Shown here one piece after another: positions 44,846 to 54,719 of a stretch of DNA of 64,000 nt. The translations under genes and the position numbers were made by a program. Source of the stretch: Neobacillus jeddahensis (lineage in GTDB: Bacteria; Bacillota; Bacilli; Bacillales; Cytobacillaceae); assembly GCF_000612625.1 (NCBI RefSeq), contig NZ_CCAS010000001.1, forward strand, positions 1 through 64,000. Direction: 5' to 3'. Each line of letters starts with the position of its first letter. Positions within the stretch are counted from its first letter, which is position 1. Below the pieces are notes generated by a model. That model did not search any database. It worked only from the letters and a program-made list of their open reading frames with translations, and was not told the origin of the DNA.

Positions 44846-45267
44846 GTACTTGTCATAAAAGGCTTAATAAAAATGCTAGGACCAAAGTTGTTATTGAACA
44901 ACCCACTATAACAGGATGGTTTCAACCGAAGGGAGAAGTTAAAGCATATTCCAAACTATTGAATGCATTGACAATTTCAAATTTAACTTTCGAAAATCTA
45001 TATAGGATCTATGATGATGTTCACCAATGGTTACATTGTGAAAAGCTTATTCCATTAGTAGGGTCTGTTCCTACAAATACAGAAAATAGAGAAAAGGCGA
45101 TTCTTTCTTTGGTTCAAGTACAAGATCACCAAAAAGCCATTGAGCAATTACAGCAAGAACAAAAAAGACAACTTGATTTTGGGGTAAAGATGGAGCTACA
45201 TATGAAAATAAAAAGTCAAGAACAACAAATCAACATTCATTTACAACAAATAAGGGAGTTGTGTTAA
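44842..45267 (+). pseudogene. DUF4391-like protein, N-terminally truncated
   Basis: 141 codons from a TTG overlapping the helicase stop. CHKRLNKNARTKVVIEQ and SNLTFENLYRIYDDVHQWL look like the middle of a DUF4391 protein, and the end is a coiled coil (AIEQLQQEQKRQLDF). The first domain is missing, as if a deletion joined it to the shortened helicase. It may still be translated by coupling and could be partly functional. Confidence 0.6.
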
Positions 45268-47151
45268 TTGCAGAAATTAGACGGGAAAACCTTCAATGTT
45301 GTAATGGACAATATTGATAAGCTAAAAGAATTATTCCCAGAAGTAGTGACGGAAAATAAAATTGACATGGACAAATTGCGTATCGTTTTAGGTGAACATG
45401 TCGAAAAGGAAAAGGAAAGATACGAATTTACTTGGAATGGAAAAACAGAAGCAATCCAACTTTCACAAAAGCAAACAACTGGGACATTACTTCCATGTAA
45501 GGAAGAGAGTGTGAATTGGGAAACGGCCCAGAACCTGTATATTGAAGGCGATAATCTTGAAGTACTTCGTCTTCTGCAAACCTCGTATCGAAATAAAGTA
45601 AAAGTGATCTATGTTGATCCACCCTATAATACGGGGCGAGATTTCGTCTACAAGGATAATTTTCATGACAATATAAAAAGTTATACCGAAAGACTAGAAG
45701 AAAACATGAAATCAAATGCAGAAACAAACGGTAGATATCACACAGATTGGTTAAACATGATGTATCCACGATTAAAAATAGCTAGAAGTTTATTAGCTGA
45801 CGATGGAATCCTATTTATTAGTATTGATGATCATGAAGTAGATAACTTAAAAAAACTATGTAACGAGATTTTTGGCGAAAACAATTTTGTTGCACTGTTA
45901 CCGACAATTATGAACTTAAAGGGAAATAACGATCAATTTGGTTTTTCGGGTACTCATGAATATACACTGGTATATGTTAAGAATATTGAGAAGATAGAAG
46001 ATTTTTATGGCCTTCCTTTAAGTGAGGAAGATCAAAAGGAATATCTGTTAAAAGACGAGAAGGGTTTTTATAAAAAGGGCGCGACGTTAATGAGGACTGG
46101 CGAAGCGGGCGCAAGAGAGAAAAGGCCTAAAGGATACTATCCTGTCTATGTGTCCAGTGATTATACACGAATGAGTGTGGAGAAAATGAAGACAGATGAT
46201 CTGGTCGTGTATCCCAAAACAAAAAACGGAAAGGAAATGTCCTGGAGACGGTCGAAAGAAAATCTGGCGAATACGATTAATGAATTCATTATTACACCCA
46301 CAAAAGATGGTGTAGCGTTTAATAAAAAGCAAAGATTAGATGAAGATATGGTGAATGGTAAAAAAGCAAAAACACTTTTTTATAAGCCTAGTTATAGTAG
46401 TGGGAATGGGACGAATGAAATTAGAGATTTATTAGGTGGACGTTATTTTGATAATCCCAAACCAGTAGAGCTGCTAAAGGACTTTATCCGGATTGCTGCT
46501 CGTGAAGGGATTATTCTAGACTTCTTTTCTGGATCAGCAACAGCTGCACAAGCGACAATGGAGTTAAACGCAGTCGATAAAGGGAAAAGACGATTTATTA
46601 TGGTTCAGTTACCAGAGATGACAGATAAGTCTTCAGAAGCATATAAAGCTGGTTATAAAAATATTTGTGATATCGCAAAAGAACGAATTCGTCGAGCAGG
46701 AAAGAAGATTGTTGAAGAACATCAAGCTTCAAACGGAAATGATTCGCTTGATATTGGCTTTAAAGTTTTCAAGCTTTCCAATACGAATCTAAAAGAATGG
46801 AACGAGGAATCACTAGATTTGGAAAAGGAATTATTAGATATAGTAGAGCCCATTAAAGCGGGGCGTACACAAGAAGACGTGGTCTATGAAATCCTCCTGA
46901 AATATGGTATCGATTTAAATGTTCCCATTGACATAACGAACATTGCTGGTAAAACAGTATATTCAGTCGGAATGGGGTATCTCCTTATCTGTTTAGATTA
47001 CGAGCTGACACTAGAGCAAATTGAAGAAATGGCAAAACGGAATCCAGCACGAATTGTATTTTATGATGAAGGATTTAAAGACGATACGGTTCGTACAAAT
47101 GCACAGCAAATTTTGAAACGTTATGGTGTTGACGATATCCGTGTCATATAA
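45268..47151 (+). CDS. mod: Type III restriction-modification methyltransferase (Mod)
   Basis: 627 residues, beta-class N6-adenine methyltransferase: VIYVDPPYNTGRDF with DPPY at 117-120 (motif IV) precedes ILDFFSGSATAAQA (about 418-430, motif I). The target-recognition domain lies between, about 190-390. The TTG start has GGGAG upstream. It methylates one strand of an asymmetric site and is needed for Res. The coding sequence is intact. Confidence 0.92.
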   Translation: MQKLDGKTFNVVMDNIDKLKELFPEVVTENKIDMDKLRIVLGEHVEKEKERYEFTWNGKTEAIQLSQKQTTGTLLPCKEESVNWETAQNLYIEGDNLEVLRLLQTSYRNKVKVIYVDPPYNTGRDFVYKDNFHDNIKSYTERLEENMKSNAETNGRYHTDWLNMMYPRLKIARSLLADDGILFISIDDHEVDNLKKLCNEIFGENNFVALLPTIMNLKGNNDQFGFSGTHEYTLVYVKNIEKIEDFYGLPLSEEDQKEYLLKDEKGFYKKGATLMRTGEAGAREKRPKGYYPVYVSSDYTRMSVEKMKTDDLVVYPKTKNGKEMSWRRSKENLANTINEFIITPTKDGVAFNKKQRLDEDMVNGKKAKTLFYKPSYSSGNGTNEIRDLLGGRYFDNPKPVELLKDFIRIAAREGIILDFFSGSATAAQATMELNAVDKGKRRFIMVQLPEMTDKSSEAYKAGYKNICDIAKERIRRAGKKIVEEHQASNGNDSLDIGFKVFKLSNTNLKEWNEESLDLEKELLDIVEPIKAGRTQEDVVYEILLKYGIDLNVPIDITNIAGKTVYSVGMGYLLICLDYELTLEQIEEMAKRNPARIVFYDEGFKDDTVRTNAQQILKRYGVDDIRVI

Positions 47152-47165
47152 GGAGGATTGGTGAA

Positions 47166-50153
47166 ATGAAAATTAAGTTTGATGAACAACAATATCAGCT
47201 TGACGCCATTCAATCCATCACTGATATCTTCGAAGGTCAAACCGTTAAAGTATCAAATTTTACCGTCAGTATGGGTGAAATTGTTGGGCAAGAAATAACA
47301 GAGCTTGGGATTGGAAATAAGCTGGAGTTATCGGAAGCAGAAGTACTTGAAAATGTTCAAAAAATACAAATGCGTAATCATTTAAAAAAGAGCTCCAACA
47401 TTCAAGAATGGAATTTCACCGTCGAGATGGAAACTGGAACGGGAAAAACGTATGTGTATACGAGAAGCATTTTTGAATTAAATAAAAGATACGGCTTTTC
47501 TAAGTTTATAATCGTTGTCCCAAGCGTGGCTATTCGTGAGGGGGTCTATAAATCTTTACAAATGACGGAAGAACATTTTGCTAATATGTATCCTGGGCAG
47601 CATTGTCATTATTTTAAATATGATTCTTCCAAGCTAGAACAAGTTCGTGAATACGCAACAAGTACGAATATTGAAGTAATGATTATCAATATTGATGCAT
47701 TCAAGAAAAGCTTTGATGATCCAGAAAAGGAAAACAAGGCTAACCTCATTCACCGTGAAAGAGACACGATGAATGGAAAAAAGCCGATTCAATTTATCCA
47801 AGAAACAAACCCTATCGTTATTATTGATGAGCCGCAAAGTGTAGATAACACTGATAAAGCAAAGGATGCAATTGTTTCGTTACATCCACTTTGTAAATTA
47901 CGTTATTCTGCTACACATAGGGACACTTACAATCTAATGTATAAACTAGACCCTGTTGATGCCTATGAGAAAAAGCTCGTTAAGAAAATTGAAGTGTTAT
48001 CCGTTAATTCAGATGATGACTTTAACGATCCGTATATTAAACTCGTTAGTGTATCCAACACAAATGGATATAAAGCGACGGTTGAACTAGATGAGAAAAA
48101 GAAAAATGGTACAGTTACAAGAGTGAAAAAGGAAATAAACCCAAGCAGTAAGAACAACTTATATCTATTATCTGGGGAACGGGAACTCTACCGTGGTTAT
48201 ATTGTTGAAGGAATCGATTGCTATCCTGGAAACGAAATGGTTGAATTTGAAAACGGGAAGACGTTGAAATTGGGGGAAACAATTGGTGGAATTGATGATG
48301 ATGTATTAAAGAGATATCAAATAAGAGAAGCCATTCGTACACATTTAGATAAGGAAAAGAGACTAGTTCACCATGGGATAAAAGTTCTTTCACTTTTCTT
48401 TATTGATAAAGTTGAAAATTACAGAATTTATCCAAAGGGACAACCATGGCAAAAAGGGAAATATGCCAAAATGTTTGAAGAAGAGTATGTTAGCCTGATG
48501 AAGCTGCCTAAATACCGATCACTCTTTGCGGAAGACCAGTACATTTCGCACCAAAGTGCTGAAGTGGTTCATGATGGATACTTTTCACAAGATAAGAGTG
48601 GAAATTTTAAAGATAGTAAACTTGCGAAAGATGGCAGCCTACGGTCGAATAAAGATGATGAATCAGCATTTGAACTCATTATGAAAGAAAAAGAAAAATT
48701 ACTTAGCTTTGAGACGCCTTTACGATTTATCTTTTCTCACTCTGCCTTAAAAGAAGGTTGGGATAATCCAAATGTTTTCCAAATATGTACCCTAGTTGAA
48801 ACCAAGGACCCATTCACAAAGAGGCAAAAAATTGGTCGTGGATTGCGCTTATCTGTGAACCAAGATGGACAAAGACAGTATGACGAGAATATTAATGTCC
48901 TTACCATAATCGCAAATGAATCTTACCAAGAATTTGCTGAGTCGCTTCAGAAGGAAATGGAAGAGGAGACAGATGTTAAGTTTGGATACCTTGAAGAACA
49001 ATCCTTCTCTACCATTACCCTGACAGATGTGGACACTGGAGAGTCAAAAGAAATAGGTTATGACTATTCTGCTAAAGTGTATTCCTTCCTTGTTAAAGAA
49101 AAATTTCTTGATAAAAAAGGAAAGGTAGAAACCAAGTTAAAGGAAGCGATTGCATCCGAAACCTTCGCTGTTCCAGAGGAATTTACCGAAATAAAGCATG
49201 ATATTGAACGGATCATCAGAAATTCCATTAAGAAGCTACCGATCTTTAATAAGAAAGACGAAGTGAAGATTACCCTGAATAAGGAAGTACTACTCAGTGA
49301 TGAGTTTAATCAGCTCTGGGACCAAATTAAATATAAGACTACTTATTCAGTTGATTTGGATTCAGAAACGCTTAAGTGGCGCTGTATAGAGGCAGTCCAA
49401 AAGCTAGACCCATTCAAGGCAAGGAAAATTAAACGAGAAAATGCACTGTTAAAAGTGGATCAATCTGGTGTTTCTGGTACAGGGCAGACAATAAGAGTAT
49501 ATGAAGCACTAGAAGAGAAGCGACGTTTGCCAGATATACTTCGTTATTTACAGGAACAAACAAATCTCAAAAGACGTACACTTGTTGATATCTTAATTGG
49601 TTCCGAGCGTTTGAAAGACTTTGAAAAGAATCCTCAAGCATTTATGGAAGCTGTTATGAAAATCATTAATAGAGAAAAGAAAAAGCTTATTATCGATGGA
49701 ATTAAATATGAACGAATCGGCGATCATGCTTTTTATCAGCAATCATTGTTTGAGAATCAAGAGCTTGTTGCCTATATGAAGGCTAATGCTGTTGAAGTAT
49801 CAAACAATAAATCAGTCTATAATTATATTCGCTACGATTCTAGTGTGGAGCAGGCGTTTGCTGAAAAGTTGAATAATGACGCTGATGTAAAGCTATTTGT
49901 AAAGCTTCCTTCTGCGTTCGTCATTGATACACCACTGGGCAATTACAATCCTGACTGGGCTGTGTTGGTCGAGAAAGAGGGAGTTGAGACCTTGTTCTTT
50001 GTTGTTGAGACAAAAGGAAGCACTGACCAAGAGGACCTCCGAATGAGAGAAGATGGAAAAATTACATGTGGGCGGAAACACTTTGCAGCACTAGAGAGCG
50101 GAGTGACCTATAAGCTAGCAAATAGCTTTGAGGAATTCAAAATGGAAGTCTAA
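47166..50153 (+). CDS. res: Type III restriction endonuclease (Res)
   Basis: 995 residues. Superfamily 2 motor: Walker A METGTGKTYVYTR (GTGKT 91-95), Walker B IIDEPQSVD (D221-E-P-Q), YSATHRDTYN, KEGWDNPNVFQ and QKIGRGLRLSVNQ. The C-terminal PD-(D/E)XK nuclease reads NPDWAVLV with D929 and VVETKGS with E948-x-K950. It cuts foreign DNA with two unmodified head-to-head sites. It lies 14 bases after mod and its terminator follows. Confidence 0.93.
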   Translation: MKIKFDEQQYQLDAIQSITDIFEGQTVKVSNFTVSMGEIVGQEITELGIGNKLELSEAEVLENVQKIQMRNHLKKSSNIQEWNFTVEMETGTGKTYVYTRSIFELNKRYGFSKFIIVVPSVAIREGVYKSLQMTEEHFANMYPGQHCHYFKYDSSKLEQVREYATSTNIEVMIINIDAFKKSFDDPEKENKANLIHRERDTMNGKKPIQFIQETNPIVIIDEPQSVDNTDKAKDAIVSLHPLCKLRYSATHRDTYNLMYKLDPVDAYEKKLVKKIEVLSVNSDDDFNDPYIKLVSVSNTNGYKATVELDEKKKNGTVTRVKKEINPSSKNNLYLLSGERELYRGYIVEGIDCYPGNEMVEFENGKTLKLGETIGGIDDDVLKRYQIREAIRTHLDKEKRLVHHGIKVLSLFFIDKVENYRIYPKGQPWQKGKYAKMFEEEYVSLMKLPKYRSLFAEDQYISHQSAEVVHDGYFSQDKSGNFKDSKLAKDGSLRSNKDDESAFELIMKEKEKLLSFETPLRFIFSHSALKEGWDNPNVFQICTLVETKDPFTKRQKIGRGLRLSVNQDGQRQYDENINVLTIIANESYQEFAESLQKEMEEETDVKFGYLEEQSFSTITLTDVDTGESKEIGYDYSAKVYSFLVKEKFLDKKGKVETKLKEAIASETFAVPEEFTEIKHDIERIIRNSIKKLPIFNKKDEVKITLNKEVLLSDEFNQLWDQIKYKTTYSVDLDSETLKWRCIEAVQKLDPFKARKIKRENALLKVDQSGVSGTGQTIRVYEALEEKRRLPDILRYLQEQTNLKRRTLVDILIGSERLKDFEKNPQAFMEAVMKIINREKKKLIIDGIKYERIGDHAFYQQSLFENQELVAYMKANAVEVSNNKSVYNYIRYDSSVEQAFAEKLNNDADVKLFVKLPSAFVIDTPLGNYNPDWAVLVEKEGVETLFFVVETKGSTDQEDLRMREDGKITCGRKHFAALESGVTYKLANSFEEFKMEV

Positions 50154-50192
50154 TTGCTATAATCTTTTCTACGTTTAGATTTATCTAAATTC

Positions 50193-50231
50193 AAAAAGGG
50201 TTGATGCATGATTAAATGCACCAACCTTTTT
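50193..50231 (+). terminator. Terminator of the type III locus (repeat family)
   Basis: AAAAAGGGTTG...CAACCTTTTT with an inner GCAT/ATGC. Its core matches the terminator at 15201 at 24 of 26 bases, although the two operons are unrelated. Confidence 0.85.
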
Positions 50232-50366
50232 AGCCGATAGGAAAGTATAAATTTACTATCGGGCATAGTGCAACTATGCCTCTGTCTTCACCCTTTGGAC
50301 TCGCCAATCGGCGAGTTTTCTTTATCACCAATTGTCTCCATTTATTTAATCGAGCCGTTTTATCCT

Positions 50367-50765
50367 CTATTTATTCCTATGTTGAAGTTGAAGCGGTTCT
50401 TCTATTTGTTCACCATTAATCGCCACATAAATGGCTTTTTTTTCGACAATGTTTACGTTATAACTTGTAATTCCTGCGTCTGCTATTTCTCTAAGAAAGT
50501 CTAAAAAGGGAATGGTAATATTCTCGATTGCTTGTAATGTCTGATTTCTATTTAACTGATTTGAAATTACAAAATCTACTTGCGGTTTTGTTTTTAACTC
50601 TGAGTCCGTACCCTTGTATGTGGCTACACCTGTAGCAACATCAATAACGTATTGAGTAATGGCGCTATCGGATAATTCTTTCAGAAATTCAGCGAAGCTG
50701 GTCTTTCCTGTGCTTCTTCTTTCAATAATCTCATCTAACTCTTTCTCCGTTAGTTTGTCATTCAT
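50367..50765 (-). CDS. DUF1398-like protein with two repeats
   Basis: 132 residues made of two similar halves: SFAEFLKELSDSAITQYVID and PFLDFLREIADAGITSYNVN each lead into a strand containing AxYxG or AIYVA. This is the DUF1398 (YbcV-type) pattern. Function unknown. Minus strand, with GATGGAGGATCG before the start. It is monocistronic. Confidence 0.75.
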   Translation of the reverse strand: MNDKLTEKELDEIIERRSTGKTSFAEFLKELSDSAITQYVIDVATGVATYKGTDSELKTKPQVDFVISNQLNRNQTLQAIENITIPFLDFLREIADAGITSYNVNIVEKKAIYVAINGEQIEEPLQLQHRNK

Positions 50766-51193
50766 GTTCGATCCTCCATCCTGAGATTTTCTTCATCATT
50801 TTAACCTTAATGCTAGTTCTTATGCTAAATGATTGTAAAGGTTATCCCATATTGAATATTGCTAAAGGATAAATAGAATAATAGGGATTCCTTGACTATA
50901 GATTCTGGGATTGATAATATGCAAATAGATAATTCTGAATTTTTAAATAAAAATCAATATAATTTTGAAAGCGCTCTAATATAGAGGGGAGAGGATTAAA
51001 AAACGTAGCGAGCTAGCTGAACTAATGAATTTGTTAAGGAGCGAAAATATTTCATTGGTTAGAATAAAACAAGCTTAAATAAACGTTACAGGCTGAAGTA
51101 TGTATGGAATATTCTAAATAACTATCATTAACTGGGATAAAGGCCCATAAACTCGTTGTATTTAAGTATCAAATTTGGAGGTATGAACGGAAA
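50766..51193. other. 428 bases without a supported gene
   Basis: It divides the DUF1398 gene from the ligase operon and so probably holds both promoters. A short coding-like stretch (50991-51078: KKRSELAELMNLLRSENIS) lacks a start and is not called. I see no other structure. Confidence 0.4.
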
Positions 51194-52870
51194 ATGAAGG
51201 AACTTTTACAAAAAAGCTGGCCAAATGAAGTTTCTAAAACACTTGTCTATCGCTTAGGGGAAAAACCTCTCCATGAATACCTCAAGCAAAACGCCATCGA
51301 GAAACCGAACAGGACTGCCTATTCATTTTATGGGCGGGATATTTCATGGAAGGAGCTTGGGGAATCTGTCGATATATTTGCTCAATTTTTAGCGGATCAA
51401 GGAGTAGAAAAAGGGGACCGGATTGCATTATTTATGCAAAATTGTCCTCAATACATTATCGCCCATTACGGGGTTCAGCGCTTGGGAGGTATCGTCGTTC
51501 CCTTAAATCCTATGTACAAAGAATCCGAACTTGAGTATTTGCTCAATGAGGTGGAGGTAAAGGGCGTGGTTACAGGTGGTGAGCTACAAGCTTTGATTAA
51601 AGCCATCCGTCCGAAAACTCCGTCGATTGAGTTTGTTGTGTCGACCCATTATGCCGATTACCTCCCAGATCAGCCGACATTACCCCTGCCAGAGGAATTA
51701 ACAAGGCAAAAGCAGAAATTGGAAGATTCTTTTGATTTTATCGAAGTGCTTAAAGGCTGCGAACCATATGCAGACAAAGTCGAGATTGATTTGTGGAATG
51801 ATATCGGGCTGATGGTGTTTACATCCGGGACGACAGGAAGACCAAAAGCGGCGATGCTGCCGTTTGGGAGTGCGCTATTTAAAACGGCTGCCACGATCCA
51901 TGCCAATCAATTTGATCTAACCGGACGTTTCCTTACGATTGCCCCACTTTGTCACATTGCAGGAATGGTAATGGGCGTGAATATCCCCGTCTATACAGGC
52001 GGTGAGTGCATCCTGTTAACCCGGTTTGATCCATTTACTACGGTTGAAGCCATTGAAAAATATAAGGTCGCCAATTGGTACAGTATTGCCCCCATGAATG
52101 TAGCGATATTAAATTTACCAGGAATTAAAAAGCGAGATTTATCTTCTTTAAAAAGAAATTCTTCTACTAGTTTTGGAATCCCAGTGTCTGAGCAATTGGC
52201 GAGCCAATGGAAGGAAGTAACGAAAGGCTGTATGATGCATGAAGCCTCCTATGGCTTAAGTGAGACACATACATGCGATACATTTATGCCGCTCGATCAA
52301 ATCAAGTGGGGAAGCTGCGGCATTCCAACATTTGATACCGAGTTGAAAATAATAGACTTTGAGAAAGGTCAACCAGTTGGTCCAGGTGAAAAAGGTGAAA
52401 TTCTTCTTAGAAATCCGGGGGTTTTTAAGGGATATCTAAATAGGCCTGATGCGACGGCGGAAACGCTACGAGACGGTTGGGTTCACACTGGGGATATCGG
52501 TAGTCTGGATGAGGATGGCTATTTATATTTTCACGGCAGAATTAAAGAAATGATTAAGAGTTCAGGCTTTAGTGTGTTCCCAGAGGATGTTGAAGCACTG
52601 CTAAATGAGCATCCTGGCATCCTTCAAAGTGCTGTCATCGGTGTCCCAGATCCTATTAGAGGTGAGTGTGTGAAGGCATTCATTGTGTTAAAGCCAGCGT
52701 TTAAGGGCAAGATTTCGGAATCTGAGATGATTCTTTGGGCTAAAGAAAAAATGGCTGCTTACAAGTATCCGAGATTTGTAGAATTCCTTGACGCACTGCC
52801 AGCAACCAGTTCCGGTAAAGTGTTAAGAAGGCTTCTTAAAGAACCGCAAGAAAAGGACGTGAGAAAGTGA
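51194..52870 (+). CDS. Acyl-CoA synthetase (AMP-forming ligase)
   Basis: 558 residues with the full adenylate-forming set: MVFTSGTTGRPKAAML, YGLSETHTCD, GWVHTGDIGSLDEDGYLYF, RIKEMIKSSGFSVFPEDVE and SSGKVLRRLL near the end. It activates a carboxylic (probably fatty or branched) acid to its CoA thioester. GGAGG lies upstream. The stop overlaps the start of the carboxyltransferase gene (GTGA), implying joint translation and a shared pathway. Confidence 0.9.
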   Translation: MKELLQKSWPNEVSKTLVYRLGEKPLHEYLKQNAIEKPNRTAYSFYGRDISWKELGESVDIFAQFLADQGVEKGDRIALFMQNCPQYIIAHYGVQRLGGIVVPLNPMYKESELEYLLNEVEVKGVVTGGELQALIKAIRPKTPSIEFVVSTHYADYLPDQPTLPLPEELTRQKQKLEDSFDFIEVLKGCEPYADKVEIDLWNDIGLMVFTSGTTGRPKAAMLPFGSALFKTAATIHANQFDLTGRFLTIAPLCHIAGMVMGVNIPVYTGGECILLTRFDPFTTVEAIEKYKVANWYSIAPMNVAILNLPGIKKRDLSSLKRNSSTSFGIPVSEQLASQWKEVTKGCMMHEASYGLSETHTCDTFMPLDQIKWGSCGIPTFDTELKIIDFEKGQPVGPGEKGEILLRNPGVFKGYLNRPDATAETLRDGWVHTGDIGSLDEDGYLYFHGRIKEMIKSSGFSVFPEDVEALLNEHPGILQSAVIGVPDPIRGECVKAFIVLKPAFKGKISESEMILWAKEKMAAYKYPRFVEFLDALPATSSGKVLRRLLKEPQEKDVRK

Positions 52871-54429
52871 TTGAACAAGAAAAGAATGTGGTTCAAGAAG
52901 CAGTAGATGATTTATTGCGAAGAAAAGAGCGGGCCAGGTTAAATGGTGGAGAGGAAAAAATTAAGCGCCAGCATGAGGCTGGTTTTCATACAGCCAGAGA
53001 AAGGATTGACCTGCTGGTTGATCCCGATTCGTTTTTAGAAATCGGGATGCTCAATCATTCTGACATGGTTGGGTCGGAAGAAAAAAGTGCTGGTGATGGA
53101 CTCATCGCCGGACTTGCGAAAGTGGATGGGAGACCCATTGCTGTTCAAGCTGGTGATAAAACCGTATTTGCTGGAACGGAAGGTGCTGTCCATATGCGTA
53201 AAGCCGTTTCCATCCATCAATATGCACTAAAACGCGGGCTGCCCATGTTTTACCTGCATGAAGGAGGCGGTCTAAGGATGCCGGATGGCATGGGTTCTGA
53301 TGGAATTAGCGATAAACTTTTTCCAAATGAAATGTTAACCCATTCTAGGCAGGTTCCTTCTATTACGAGTATTCTTGGTGATAGCTTTGGAGGGCCGACC
53401 TGGACGGCTGTCTCATCTGATTTTGTCACTCAGTTAAAAGGGACATGCATGGCTGTTGCTGGACCAAGAATGATTGAAATGGCTACCGGGCAGCAAGTCT
53501 CTACCGAAGTACTGGGAGGTTGGAAGGTCCATGCCCATCAAACGGGGCAAGCAGATGCTTTTGGTGAGTCTGAGGAAGAATGCATTGCACAAATGAAGGA
53601 ATATTTCAGTTACATGCCGCTAAATGCGACAGAGGAGCCGCCGTATAAGGAAATGGGTGATGATCCCTATCGTAGGGTAGATCGGGTTTTGGATATTTTA
53701 CCAAATAAAATGAACCGCGCTTACGATATGAAGAAAATCATTGCTGAACTCGTCGATAACGGGCGGTTTTTTGAATATAAGGCGCTTTATGGTGCCGCTC
53801 TCATCACCGTTTTTGCCAGAATGAATGGCAGAACGGTTGGGATTATTGCCAATCAGCCAATCAAATATGCTGGGGCAGCTGGCGTTCAAGAATGTGAAAA
53901 AGCGACAGATTTTATTTGTCTTTGTGACTCATTCCATATTCCAATGATTTTCCTACATGATACTCCTGGTTTCCGAATTAGTAATGAAGCCGAGAAAATG
54001 AAGATTCCTTCAAAAATTATGGTATGGAATCAAGCGCTGGCTCAATCTACGGTTCCTAAAATATCGGTAGTCATTCGTAAAAGTGTGGGAGCAGCCTATG
54101 GAAATATGTGTGGTCCCACCATGGGAGCAGATTTTGTGGTGGCCTGGCCAACAGCAGAAATTAATTTTACGGGACCGGAAGTGGGAATTAATGTTGTCTA
54201 TGGCCGTCAGCTGCAAGGGTTGGAAAATGCCAAGGAAGTTCGGCAAGAGCTGCTTGAAAAGTGGGCATTTGATAGTTCACCATATAAAGCGGCTGCAAAG
54301 CATCTTATTGATGATGTGATTGACCCGAGGGATACACGTAAATTCCTTTGTAAAACGTTAGAATTTGCCGTCATAAAAAATGGATCGAAAAGTGAACGGA
54401 GACTAGCGAATTGGCCTACAGGATTTTAA
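52867..54429 (+). CDS. Acyl-CoA carboxylase carboxyltransferase (beta) subunit
   Basis: 520 residues of the propionyl/methylcrotonyl-CoA carboxylase beta type: KIKRQHEAGFHTARERIDLL at the start, LHEGGGLRMPDGMG, GDSFGGPTW, and FLHDTPGFRISNEAE with VRKSVGAAYGNMCGP in the second half. It moves the carboxyl group from biotin to an acyl-CoA. It starts at GTG overlapping the ligase stop. No biotin carboxylase or biotin carrier gene is in the window, so it must borrow one or use the carboxyltransferase fold differently. Confidence 0.9.
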   Translation: MIEQEKNVVQEAVDDLLRRKERARLNGGEEKIKRQHEAGFHTARERIDLLVDPDSFLEIGMLNHSDMVGSEEKSAGDGLIAGLAKVDGRPIAVQAGDKTVFAGTEGAVHMRKAVSIHQYALKRGLPMFYLHEGGGLRMPDGMGSDGISDKLFPNEMLTHSRQVPSITSILGDSFGGPTWTAVSSDFVTQLKGTCMAVAGPRMIEMATGQQVSTEVLGGWKVHAHQTGQADAFGESEEECIAQMKEYFSYMPLNATEEPPYKEMGDDPYRRVDRVLDILPNKMNRAYDMKKIIAELVDNGRFFEYKALYGAALITVFARMNGRTVGIIANQPIKYAGAAGVQECEKATDFICLCDSFHIPMIFLHDTPGFRISNEAEKMKIPSKIMVWNQALAQSTVPKISVVIRKSVGAAYGNMCGPTMGADFVVAWPTAEINFTGPEVGINVVYGRQLQGLENAKEVRQELLEKWAFDSSPYKAAAKHLIDDVIDPRDTRKFLCKTLEFAVIKNGSKSERRLANWPTGF

Positions 54430-54532
54430 TGTTGAAAGGTAATGCCGGGTCAGACGCGAAGTTCAACGAATTATTCCCGTCAACAACAACAGGTAAAAAA
54501 GTTACTTTAGTTCAATATATTAAAAAGCGAAG

Positions 54533-54557
54533 GAAAATTATTTTCTTCGCTTTTTTG
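54533..54557 (+). terminator. Rho-independent terminator
   Basis: AAAAAGCGAAG pairs with CTTCGCTTTTT around a short A/T loop. It is the terminator of the ligase-carboxylase pair. Confidence 0.8.
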
Positions 54558-54719
54558 TACTATGTATTCTCTTATCATTGTTTAAAAAGAATAACTGGAA
54601 ATGACTATAATTAGAGCCAAAACCGACATGTCAAAGAGCCATCTTTATTTCAATTTTACCATATTGATATGTAAAAAATGGAGGGAGAAGGCAAGACTTT
54701 TTTCTATGAACCAACCTTC

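Noticed and set aside
50991-51078. Coding-like stretch before the acyl-CoA ligase
   Set aside because: No start codon and no recognisable family; too short to call a relic.
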